Below are positions 18,063 through 24,534 of a stretch of DNA of 40,619 nt, piece after piece. The notes under the pieces were generated by a model. That model had not been told where the DNA came from. It ran no database searches and saw nothing but the letters and a program-made list of their open reading frames with translations. Each line of letters opens with the position of its first letter. The first letter of the stretch is position 1. A program made the translations under genes and the position numbers. This DNA is from an uncultured Bacteroidales bacterium. Its GTDB lineage: Bacteria; Bacteroidota; Bacteroidia; Bacteroidales; UBA932. The DNA lies in contig ONKO01000016.1 in the NCBI GenBank assembly GCA_900318445.1, positions 1 to 40,619 on the forward strand, given 5' to 3'.

Positions 18063-19490
18063 ATGACAGACCAGGAAAGACATATCGCGGTATGGCAGAA
18101 TTGTTTGCAGATCATCGAAAGCAACGTTGATCCGCAGCAGTTCAATACCTGGTTCAAGCCCATCCGGCCCATATCGCTGGTAGAGGCCAAGCTCACCGTG
18201 GAGGTCCCTTCGGATTTCTTCCGGGAGTACATTGAGGGAGCCTACAAGGATCTTCTCCGCCTCACCATCCGCCGCGCCATCGGGGCCGATGCTCAGCTGT
18301 TTTATCTGGTTCGCCCCGTGCAGTACCGCGAAGGCATGGTCCTTCCCTCTGCCAAGAGCGCCACTCCTACCAACAATCCGGTTTCGGTTCCCACTTACCA
18401 GCCTTCGGGCAGCCCCAGTCCTTTTGTATTCCCGGGCACTACGCGCGTGAGGATTAACCCGCGCCTCAATCCGGTGTACTGCTTTGGAAACCTGGTGGAG
18501 GGTGAGTGCAACAAACTGGGTATCAATGCCGGCGAGAGCATCTCGCACGCCCCTGGAAAAACGCCTTTCAATCCGCTTTTCCTCTTCGGCGGCCCCGGTC
18601 TCGGCAAAACACACATCGCCCAGGCCATCGGCATCGATATCAAGGAACGTTTCCAGGACAAGGTGGTGCTCTACGTGACCGGCAACGAGTTCAAGACGCA
18701 GTACATGGACGCCGTCAAAGGCAACCGAATTGTGGATTTCATCGCTTTCTATCAGAGAATTGACGTTCTCATCGTGGACGATATCCAGGACCTGGTGGGT
18801 CAGGCTTCCCAGAACACCTTCTTCAATGTGTTCAATCACCTGCACCAGAACGGCAAGCAGCTCATCTTCACCAGCGACCGCGCTCCCGTGGACCTGCAGA
18901 ACTTCGAGGAAAGGCTGCTCTCCCGCTTCAAGTGGGGCCTGTCTGTGGAACTGTCCCGCCCGGATTACAACACCCGCCTGGAGATGCTCCGCGGCCGTGC
19001 CCAGCGGGAAGGCGTCACCCTGTCGGAAGACGTTCTCTCCTTCCTGGCTTCCCGCATCAAGACCAATTTCCGTGAGCTGGAAGGCACCTTCACCTCCCTT
19101 GTGGCCTATGCCACGCTGGGTCACCGCAACATTGACGTAGACCTGGCCCAGAACATTACCGGCAAGATTGTCGGTGAGGAGGAGACCGAAGTGAGCATGG
19201 AAACCATCATCTCCACCGTCTGCGAGTACTTCAACATCACCCGCGAGCAAATGCTCTCCAGAAGCCGTGTGCGCCAGATCGTCCAGGCCCGTCAGATTGC
19301 CATGTACGAGTGCCGCAACCTCATCCAGAACTGCTCCCTCTCCACCATCGGTGCAGAACTGGGCGGCAAGGACCACGCCACCGTCCTCCACGCCTGCACC
19401 ACCGTCCACGACCTCATGTCCACCGACAAACTCTTCCGCCAGTGGGTAGAGGACATCGAAGGCATGATTGTGGTTCCCGTAGAGCAGTAG
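18063..19490 (+). CDS. dnaA: chromosomal replication initiator DnaA
   Basis: This is a 475-residue AAA+ initiator that binds origin DnaA boxes and opens the duplex. Domain I covers about residues 1-85, followed by a Pro/Ser linker (about 90-125). The ATPase has Walker A GGPGLGKTH (176-184), Walker B VLIVDDIQD (235-243) and a sensor-type SDRAPVDLQNF segment. Domain IV (about 385-470) carries the DNA-binding helix-turn-helix and the signature near IGAELGGKDHATVLHA. Length is normal for Bacteroidetes. It is preceded by an AT-rich non-coding region and followed directly by the inverted copy of the two-hairpin repeat, which lies between its 3' end and convergent rpe. Confidence 0.98.
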   Translation: MTDQERHIAVWQNCLQIIESNVDPQQFNTWFKPIRPISLVEAKLTVEVPSDFFREYIEGAYKDLLRLTIRRAIGADAQLFYLVRPVQYREGMVLPSAKSATPTNNPVSVPTYQPSGSPSPFVFPGTTRVRINPRLNPVYCFGNLVEGECNKLGINAGESISHAPGKTPFNPLFLFGGPGLGKTHIAQAIGIDIKERFQDKVVLYVTGNEFKTQYMDAVKGNRIVDFIAFYQRIDVLIVDDIQDLVGQASQNTFFNVFNHLHQNGKQLIFTSDRAPVDLQNFEERLLSRFKWGLSVELSRPDYNTRLEMLRGRAQREGVTLSEDVLSFLASRIKTNFRELEGTFTSLVAYATLGHRNIDVDLAQNITGKIVGEEETEVSMETIISTVCEYFNITREQMLSRSRVRQIVQARQIAMYECRNLIQNCSLSTIGAELGGKDHATVLHACTTVHDLMSTDKLFRQWVEDIEGMIVVPVEQ

Positions 19491-19513
19491 GGCAGCGCAG
19501 GCTTCTTCTTTTT

Positions 19514-19611
19514 GGCGCAGGTTCCAAAACAGCGTCTGAACCTGCACCGCATTTTAGCCTCTCACCCCCTTCCAGTGGCGCCGGTTTCGCTTATAAAATG
19601 GAACCTGCGCC
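19514..19611 (-). repeat. 98-bp two-hairpin element, copy 1 (inverted)
   Basis: Read on the minus strand: hairpin 1 (19611-19577, starting GGCGCAGGTTCCATTTTA), a 28-bp spacer starting ACTGGAAG, and hairpin 2 (19548-19514, GGTGCAGGTTC ... GAACCTGCGCC). The lengths 35-28-35 are identical to the copies at 21899 and 23784. Hairpin 1 has one stem mismatch (A opposite G). It lies between the convergent 3' ends of dnaA and rpe and could also serve as a transcription stop. Confidence 0.88.
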
Positions 19612-19633
19612 ATCCACCCTTGGAACCTGCGCC
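19612..19633 (-). repeat. single 22-bp unit beside copy 1
   Basis: On the minus strand this unit starts GGCGCAGGTTCCAAGGG and ends GGAT, directly before hairpin 1. It repeats the hairpin arm sequence and corresponds to the 21-bp units found beside the other copies. Confidence 0.7.
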
Positions 19634-19664
19634 ATCCACCCTCGGCCCGCTGACATATATGGCG

Positions 19665-20312
19665 TTACCCCCGCATGGCACGGATGGCGGCGGCGGGGTT
19701 ATCGGCCTTAAAGACGGAACTGCCGGCGACGAGCATGGTGGCACCGGCTTCTTTTACGGCGGCGGCGTTGGCTGGGCCGATACCGCCGTCTATCTCGATG
19801 GGGACGTCGGGGCGGCCGATGGCGTCGAGCTGCTTACGGACGGCGCGGACACGGTCAATGGACTCCGGGATGAACTTCTGGCCGCCAAAGCCGGCGAACA
19901 CGCTCATGATGAGCACAAAATCCACTTTGGGCAGCAGCGGAAAAATTTTTTCTACGGGGCAGTCGGGGTTGATGACGATTCCGGCCTTTACGCCCAGTGC
20001 CTGGATTTGCTGCAGGATATCGGCCGATGCCTCACCGGCGGCCTCATAGTGGAAGCTGATGTAGGCGGCTCCGGCTTTGGCGAAACGCTCTACGTATTTT
20101 TCCGGATGCACGATCATCAGGTGCACGTCCAGGGGCTTGCGGGCTTTGCGGGCAATGGCCTCCACCACGGGGAAACCGTAGGAGATGTTGGGCACGAAGG
20201 TGCCATCCATGATGTCCAGATGGAAAAGGTCTGCAAACTCGTTCACCAGTTCCACATCTTTTTCGAGGTGCAGGAAGTCGGCGGCGAGCATGGAGGGTGC
20301 TATCTGTACCAT
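19665..20312 (-). CDS. rpe: ribulose-phosphate 3-epimerase
   Basis: This is a 215-residue TIM-barrel enzyme that interconverts ribulose 5-phosphate and xylulose 5-phosphate in the pentose phosphate pathway. Motifs seen are APSMLAADFLHLE, the metal-binding HLDIMDGTFVPN, LDVHLMI, IEIDGGIG and the phosphate-binding VAGSSVF. The loop usually written MSVNPGFGGQ reads MSVFAGFGGQ here, replacing Asn-Pro by Phe-Ala while keeping GFGGQ. Length is normal. The gene starts 1 base after the pepD stop, so the two form an operon. Its 3' end faces dnaA across copy 1 of the two-hairpin repeat. Confidence 0.95.
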   Translation of the reverse strand: MVQIAPSMLAADFLHLEKDVELVNEFADLFHLDIMDGTFVPNISYGFPVVEAIARKARKPLDVHLMIVHPEKYVERFAKAGAAYISFHYEAAGEASADILQQIQALGVKAGIVINPDCPVEKIFPLLPKVDFVLIMSVFAGFGGQKFIPESIDRVRAVRKQLDAIGRPDVPIEIDGGIGPANAAAVKEAGATMLVAGSSVFKADNPAAAIRAMRG

Positions 20313-20313
20313 A

Positions 20314-21741
20314 TTATCTGAAGTTTAGGACGACGTCGTTCAGGTGGGCTACAAACTTGTCCAGTGAAGCCAGCTCCAGTTTTTCTCCGGGGGCGTGTAC
20401 GCCGCGGAGGGTGGGGCCGAAGGAAATCATGTCCAGATCCGGGAACTTCTCCAGGAAGAGACCGCATTCCAGACCGGCGTGGATGGCTTTGACTTCGGGT
20501 TCGTGGCCGAAGAGCTTGACGTAGGATTCGCGGGAGACCTCCAGCACGTGGGATTTGAGGTTGGGCTTCCAGCCGGGATATTCGCCGTGGTGTTCTACGT
20601 CGAAGGAGCCCAGGAAGAAGGCGGCTTCCACTTTTTCGGCCATGGCGTGGAGCTCGGAAACGACGGAGCTGCGCTGGCTGGTGATAACCTTGAGCACGTC
20701 TCCCTCGATGTGTACGGCAGCCAGGTTGGTGGAGGTTTCTACCAGGCCGGGGATGTCGGAGGAGACTTTCTCCACGCCGTGCGGGCAGGCAAGGAGCGTG
20801 GCGATGAGGTTGGCGGCGTCTCCCTCGGCGATGGGCTTGTCCTTGCACTCGCAGGGGGTGCAGTCGGCCCGGACATCGGGATCCGAAGCGGCGTACTCGG
20901 CGGCGAGGAGGTCGCTGAAGGCTTTGACATCGGCCTGCATTTCCTCGGCTTCGTCGGCGGGAACGGCGATGATGGCCACGGCCTCGCGGCAGATGGCGTT
21001 GGGCTTGTTGCCGCCGTCCAGGCCGATGAGCTGGAAGTCGTACTGAAGCTCCGTGAACAGGAAGCGGACGAGTTCCTTGAGGGCGTTGGCGCGGTTCTTG
21101 TTGATGTCGTCTCCGCTGTGGCCTCCCTGTGCGCCAAAGACCCTGACCTTCAGTGTCTTGTATCCTTTCCGGAGCGGTTCCCGGGTGAACTCGAAGGTGG
21201 CGGTTGTGTCCAGGCCGCCGGCGCAGCCCACGAAGAGCTGGCCCTCGTCCTCGGAGTCCAGGTTGATGAGCGTCTTGCCCGTAAAGAAGCCCGGCTCCAG
21301 TGCAAAGGCACCGTCCATGCCGGTCTCTTCCGAGATGGTGAACAGGCACTCCAGCTTGCCCATGGGCAGGTCGCTGTCCAGCAGAGCCAGGCAGGCGGCT
21401 ATGCCGATGCCGTCGTCGGCGCCCAGCGTGGTGTTCTCGGCTACCATCCAGCCGTCTTTGATGACATAGGGGATGGGCTGCGAGTGGAAGTCGAAATCGA
21501 AGCCCGCATTTTTTTCACACACCATGTCCTGATGGGCCTGCAGCACCAGCGTGGGTACATTCTCTTTTCCCTTGGATGCTTCCTTGGTGATGACGACGTT
21601 GCCGGTGGAGTCTGTCTTGCAGGCCAGCGTGCGCTTAGCGGCGAACTGCTGCAGGTACTCGGTCATTTTTTCTTCGTGGCCCGACTCGCGGGGGACACAG
21701 GTAATTTCCTGGAAAAACTTGAGGACAGATGCGGAATCCAT
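20314..21741 (-). CDS. pepD: aminoacyl-histidine dipeptidase (PepD, M20 family)
   Basis: This is a 475-residue zinc exopeptidase that cleaves dipeptides such as Xaa-His (carnosine). The start MDSASVLKFFQEITCVPRES is chosen; a longer open frame upstream runs through the repeat array at 21.8-22.0 kb and is not coding. Metal and catalytic motifs are TLVLQAHQDMVCEKN, TLGADDGIGIAACLA, SEETGMDGAF and NLDSEDEGQLFVGCAGG, with a lid domain between and a C-terminal half carrying HAGLECGLF. The gene is the first of a pepD-rpe pair. The region just upstream is packed with 21-bp repeat units, so its promoter must lie within or beside them. Confidence 0.95.
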   Translation of the reverse strand: MDSASVLKFFQEITCVPRESGHEEKMTEYLQQFAAKRTLACKTDSTGNVVITKEASKGKENVPTLVLQAHQDMVCEKNAGFDFDFHSQPIPYVIKDGWMVAENTTLGADDGIGIAACLALLDSDLPMGKLECLFTISEETGMDGAFALEPGFFTGKTLINLDSEDEGQLFVGCAGGLDTTATFEFTREPLRKGYKTLKVRVFGAQGGHSGDDINKNRANALKELVRFLFTELQYDFQLIGLDGGNKPNAICREAVAIIAVPADEAEEMQADVKAFSDLLAAEYAASDPDVRADCTPCECKDKPIAEGDAANLIATLLACPHGVEKVSSDIPGLVETSTNLAAVHIEGDVLKVITSQRSSVVSELHAMAEKVEAAFFLGSFDVEHHGEYPGWKPNLKSHVLEVSRESYVKLFGHEPEVKAIHAGLECGLFLEKFPDLDMISFGPTLRGVHAPGEKLELASLDKFVAHLNDVVLNFR

Positions 21742-21793
21742 AATATTCTTGGTTTTTCTCACCAAAGATACACATTTTTCAGTGGAATTGCAA

Positions 21794-21898
21794 CTGCAGG
21801 TTGCGGGCTTTGCTGGCGCAGGTCCCGGGTTTGGCGGCGCAGGTCCCGGGCTGTGCGGCGCAGGTCGCTGGCTCGCTGGCGCAGGTTCCGGGCTAAAT
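21794..21898 (+). repeat. tandem array of five 21-bp units leading copy 2
   Basis: Units start at 21794 (degenerate), 21815, 21836, 21857 and 21878. Most begin GGCGCAGGT followed by a variable 12-base part such as CCCGGGTTTGGC. The sixth step of the same 21-bp rhythm is the start of hairpin 1 at 21899. All units point the same way, towards the element. Confidence 0.85.
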
Positions 21899-21996
21899 GG
21901 AGCAAGTCCCATTTTATGGTCGGAACTTGCTCCACTGGAAGTACCTGGAAGGCCGAAATGCGGTGCAGGTTTCGGCCTTGTTTTGGAACCTGCACC
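21899..21996 (+). repeat. 98-bp two-hairpin element, copy 2
   Basis: Hairpin 1 is 21899-21933, with stem GGAGCAAGT/ACTTGCTCC and the conserved CATTTTA in the loop. The spacer is 21934-21961. Hairpin 2 is 21962-21996, with stem GGTGCAGGTT/AACCTGCACC. Compared with the copy at 23784, hairpin 1 has changed bases on both sides of the stem so that pairing is kept. The element ends one base before the transposase stop codon (21998-22000), so it abuts the 3' end of that gene. Confidence 0.9.
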
Positions 21997-21997
21997 A

Positions 21998-22966
21998 CTA
22001 TCGGCCCTCATCCCCACTATCGGCCCTTCTCTCCGCATTTCCCCTTCTTGGTTTCTGCGTCAGCCTCTCCACATCTTCCCGTTTCATTCTCATGCAGCGG
22101 GCGAGCTGTGGCACTGAGGTCCTGTAACAGCGGTAAATGTAGGGAACCAGGCGGATTTTCTGTTCCGGAGTGAGCTCTGCCGGCGTTTTCTGGAACCATC
22201 GGCCTGCAAGGTCGTTCACGGTGAGGAGAAACTCGGCATCGGGACGCCAGGCCCGCAGGTTAGTGATGAGTTTTTGCTTCATTTCATCGGGATTGACCGA
22301 GCCGATGGTTTTCAGAAAAAACGCCTGATCGTGGTTGAAAGCGGCCTCCAGGTATTCCCAGTTGCTGCAAGTGGCGGGTACCAGATGCCCGTTGCGGTCC
22401 AGCATCCAGGGGACCTTGCTCAGATCGGCATGGGTGTGCATCAGATCTTCCTTCTCTCTTCGTGAGAGGGCGGCTACGGCCTTGTACCCATCGGCACTTT
22501 TCCCGCCCGCGAACATGGCCCGGTAACTGCACCATGGGTAATCTTCTATCCGGCATCCGATATCGGCGACGTTCCGGGGAATGTATGCCAGGACACTGCG
22601 GACGTACCAGTTGTTGTCCAGCATCTGTACGTCCACGGACGTTCCCAGCAGCACATTGTTTTCGCCATACTTTCGGGAGATATACATGGAACAGCGCCTT
22701 TTCAGCTCATTGGCTGCACGCCGGGCGGCCTCCAGGCTGGTAGCCAGCACACTCACATGCGCATGGTTGGACATGACTACGTGGATGATTACGTCGACAC
22801 CACATTCCAGCGCCGATATGAAAATGTATTTTTCCACAACGTCATAGTCTTCATCGTCCCTGCACAGCAGATTGCTCTCCAGACCCTCCAGGCTGATATG
22901 GAATGGAAAAAACCTGGCCGATAATCCGTTCGGAAGTGTCCGGGTTACAACTCGCTCGAATCCCAT
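21998..22966 (-). CDS. IS200-like/REP-associated tyrosine transposase (Y1_Tnp)
   Basis: This 322-residue protein belongs to the HUH single-strand DNA nuclease superfamily that cuts and joins at hairpins. The HUH motif is His68-Ala-His70 in HVVMSNHAHVSV. The likely catalytic tyrosine is Tyr128 in VLAYIPRNVADIG, equivalent to the YIxxNPVRAG motif of RAYT proteins. The C-terminal half (from about residue 190) is extra compared with short IS200 transposases. The ATG has an excellent ribosome site (AGGAGGAGG) and lies inside the 3' end of the HRDC gene, so translation is coupled. The gene has no IS-type terminal repeats of its own but is flanked by two-hairpin elements on both sides, as expected for a domesticated RAYT that acts on dispersed REP sequences. 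Confidence 0.88.
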   Translation of the reverse strand: MGFERVVTRTLPNGLSARFFPFHISLEGLESNLLCRDDEDYDVVEKYIFISALECGVDVIIHVVMSNHAHVSVLATSLEAARRAANELKRRCSMYISRKYGENNVLLGTSVDVQMLDNNWYVRSVLAYIPRNVADIGCRIEDYPWCSYRAMFAGGKSADGYKAVAALSRREKEDLMHTHADLSKVPWMLDRNGHLVPATCSNWEYLEAAFNHDQAFFLKTIGSVNPDEMKQKLITNLRAWRPDAEFLLTVNDLAGRWFQKTPAELTPEQKIRLVPYIYRCYRTSVPQLARCMRMKREDVERLTQKPRRGNAERRADSGDEGR

Positions 22967-23352
22967 GGAGCTTCCTCCTCCTCTCTATATTCTTCCGGAT
23001 TATTCTTCCTGTATTGGAGCACGATGTCCAGAATCTCATTGCCGAAGCGATCCAACTGATTGAACCCGAATCCCTTGATGCTCATCAGATCTTCCTCGGT
23101 GACCGGCGACAGGTTGGATATGGCAAGCAATACCTTGTTAGTGAGGATGATATAGGCCGATAAATCCAGCTCCCGCGCTTTCTCCCTTCGCCACTTCCGC
23201 AGAATCGAGGAGAGCTCCGGATGCAAGTTGACCGGAACGTTGTTCTCCAGCATTGTGAAGAAGTCCGGACTGTTGACCGTGATCTGGAAGATGTCGCTTT
23301 TGGCCTGGATGATACCATTGTCATCCTGCGTGATAAGAAGTAGTGTTTTCAT
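22945..23352 (-). CDS. HRDC-domain protein
   Basis: This is a 135-residue protein. Residues about 48-118 match an HRDC domain, the small helical nucleic-acid-binding module of RecQ helicases and RNase D (LRKWRREKARELDLSAYIIL, then LSPVTEEDLMSIKGFGFNQL). The first 45 residues form a separate small region (MKTLLLITQDDNGIIQAKSD). The tail is acidic. The start at 23352 is preferred over an upstream in-frame ATG that lacks homology. It overlaps the transposase gene by 22 bases. There is no helicase or nuclease domain, so it may be a DNA-binding accessory protein. A role with the transposase is an inference from context. Confidence 0.85.
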   Translation of the reverse strand: MKTLLLITQDDNGIIQAKSDIFQITVNSPDFFTMLENNVPVNLHPELSSILRKWRREKARELDLSAYIILTNKVLLAISNLSPVTEEDLMSIKGFGFNQLDRFGNEILDIVLQYRKNNPEEYREEEEAPWDSSEL

Positions 23353-23434
23353 AAACTTTTGGTTTTTAGGTGTTATGATTTGTTTTAGGTTGCGCGCATG
23401 TACCGTGCTGCGCTTTTGACAAAGGAAAGAAGAA

Positions 23435-23599
23435 TTATCCGTTTCACATGAATATGAAACGTTTAACTTTATTTTCGGCCTTTGAAGGCCCTGCAAGGCC
23501 GATTTTTCTGCCGACCGAAACGGATAAATGCAGCATTTTCATTTCCGGAAAGGCCAAAAACAGCCTCTGGCGTATGTCTATGGCCGATTATCCGTTTCA
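23435..23599. repeat. three copies of TTATCCGTTTC upstream of the HRDC gene
   Basis: The motif occurs at 23435-23445 (+), 23517-23527 (-) and 23588-23598 (+). The first is the left arm of a larger inverted repeat, CGTTTCA (23440-23446) with TGAAACG (23455-23461). The sites lie 80-250 bases upstream of the HRDC-transposase operon and could be operators. Confidence 0.5.
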
Positions 23600-23741
23600 A
23601 CTTTTGCCCTATTTTTCCGTCATGTTTTTTCGAAATGGCTATGGCGAGGCCCGCGGAGGGGTGTGATGAGGGCCGCGGAGGGGTATGGCAAGGTCGGCCG
23701 ATGGATCTGGGCGGCGGGTATGGGCGATGAGTATGGCCGAT

Positions 23742-23783
23742 GGCGCAGGTTCAGACTCGGATGGTTCAGGTTCCGACACGGAT
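23742..23783 (+). repeat. two 21-bp units leading copy 3
   Basis: Units at 23742-23762 (GGCGCAGGTTCAGACTCGG...) and 23763-23783 (GGTTCAGGTTCCGACACGG...) run into hairpin 1 at 23784 in the same 21-bp rhythm. A more degenerate unit ending GGCCGAT precedes them at 23721-23741. Confidence 0.8.
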
Positions 23784-23881
23784 GGCGCAGGTTCCATTTT
23801 AGGGCCGAAACCTGCGCCACCAGACTAGGGTGGAAGGCCGAAAAGCGGTGCAGGTTCCGACCTTGTTTTGGAACCTGCGCC
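23784..23881 (+). repeat. 98-bp two-hairpin element, copy 3
   Basis: Hairpin 1 is 23784-23818, with a perfect 10-bp stem GGCGCAGGTT/AACCTGCGCC and a loop containing ATTTTAGGGCCGA. The spacer is 23819-23846. Hairpin 2 is 23847-23881, a 12-bp stem GGTGCAGGTTCC/GGAACCTGCGCC with one G-T wobble and the loop GACCTTGTTTT. Hairpin 2 is close to the reverse complement of hairpin 1, so the element is a pair of inverted REP-like units. Confidence 0.9.
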
Positions 23882-24016
23882 GCTCAGGCTGGAACCTGCG
23901 CCGTTCACACCGGAACCTGCGCCGCTCGGGCTGGAACCTGCGCCGTTCACACCGGAACCTGCACCGCTCGGGCTGGAACCTGCGCCGTTCACACCGGAAC
24001 CTGCACCGCCCGCCGC
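23870..24016 (-). repeat. tandem array of seven 21-bp units trailing copy 3
   Basis: Units begin at 23870, 23891, 23912, 23933, 23954, 23975 and 23996. Each starts GGAACCTGC(G/A)CC. The 9-base remainder alternates between GTTCACACC and GCTC(A/G)GGCT, giving a 42-bp higher-order period. The first unit is the right arm of hairpin 2. The polarity is opposite to the leading units, so the arrays are mirror images around the element. Confidence 0.92.
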
Positions 24017-24099
24017 CCGCTCGCCGCCCCGCCGCCGCCGCTGCCCCTGCTGCCAAAATGGCAGGAAAATGGCGGGCGGACGGGGGAAGGGCGGCGGGC

Positions 24100-24130
24100 T
24101 TGGGAATGGCTTTATTTTTGTTTATATTTG
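24100..24130 (+). promoter_or_regulatory. promoter of rsfS-ftsH-cdsA-psd
   Basis: TTG (24100-24102) is followed after exactly 20 bases by TATATTTG (24123-24130), a full match to the Bacteroidetes consensus. A second -7-like TATTTTTG is at 24113-24120. The predicted leader is about 17 bases. Confidence 0.8.
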
Positions 24131-24153
24131 TAAGAATTATAAACACCATTTAT

Positions 24154-24534
24154 ATGATTACACACGATCTTCGGCTGATTGCCGATGCTATCATCGATAA
24201 GAAAGGAGAGAATGTGGTTTCGCTGGACCTTCGGGAAATGGGCGGGGCCATCACGGATTTTTTCGTGGTGTGTGACGGCTCCAACACAACGCAGGTGGGC
24301 GCAATCGCAGGCAACATTGCAGAGAAGATGAAGGAGGAAGGCCATACCCTGTACCGCAGCCAGGGAGAGGGCAACAACTTCTGGATCATCCAGGACTACG
24401 GCAACATTGTCGTGCACATCTTCCTCAAGGAGTACCGGGACTTCTATCGGCTCGAGGACCTCTGGGCCGATGTCCCCCGCAAAGAGTATAAAGAACGGAA
24501 GTCCTCCGCAAAAGCAAAAAAACAACAAGACTAA
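24154..24534 (+). CDS. rsfS: ribosome silencing factor RsfS
   Basis: This 126-residue protein binds ribosomal protein uL14 and blocks joining of the 30S and 50S subunits, lowering translation in slow growth. The RsfS (Iojap/DUF143) domain fills the protein: LIADAIIDKKGENVVSLDL, then ITDFFVVCDGSNTTQVGAIA, then WIIQDYGNIVVHIFLKEYRDFYRLEDLW. The C-terminus is a Lys-rich tail. The start is set at MITHDLRL just after the promoter; a longer in-frame extension through the repeat array is rejected. The stop is followed directly by the ftsH ATG with no gap, so the genes are coupled. Confidence 0.95.
   Translation: MITHDLRLIADAIIDKKGENVVSLDLREMGGAITDFFVVCDGSNTTQVGAIAGNIAEKMKEEGHTLYRSQGEGNNFWIIQDYGNIVVHIFLKEYRDFYRLEDLWADVPRKEYKERKSSAKAKKQQD

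Larger units (their letters stand above)
23353..24153. other. 801-bp repeat-rich intergenic region
   Basis: This gap lies between the divergent HRDC gene and rsfS. Next to HRDC it holds three copies of TTATCCGTTTC. Then come degenerate and clear 21-bp units (23721-23783), the two-hairpin element (23784-23881), a right-hand 21-bp array to 24016, a GC-rich stretch with a CTGCCA/TGGCAG hairpin near 24048-24064, and the rsfS promoter. Open frames through the array encode seven-residue peptide repeats in several frames but are a by-product of the 21-bp period. I see no supported gene. Confidence 0.7.

Noticed and set aside
21742-22038. N-terminal extension of PepD
   Set aside because: The extension is translated repeat array (Pro/Ala-rich), while the family N-terminus begins exactly at the ATG at 21741.
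20395-22173. A 592-codon plus-strand frame opposite pepD
   Set aside because: It is a shadow of pepD that runs into the repeat array, with no recognisable domain.
21998-22966. A complete active IS200/IS605 insertion sequence
   Set aside because: No TnpB gene or IS-type ends are seen; the flanking hairpins occur elsewhere without a transposase, which fits a RAYT better.
23870-24016. CRISPR array
   Set aside because: Units are only 21 bp, the 9-base spacers recur rather than being unique, arrays change polarity around a hairpin element, and no cas gene is nearby.
23830-24153. N-terminal extension of RsfS or a separate repeat protein through the 21-bp array
   Set aside because: The seven-residue peptide repeats arise in several frames from the 21-bp period, and the consensus promoter lies between the array and the rsfS ATG.
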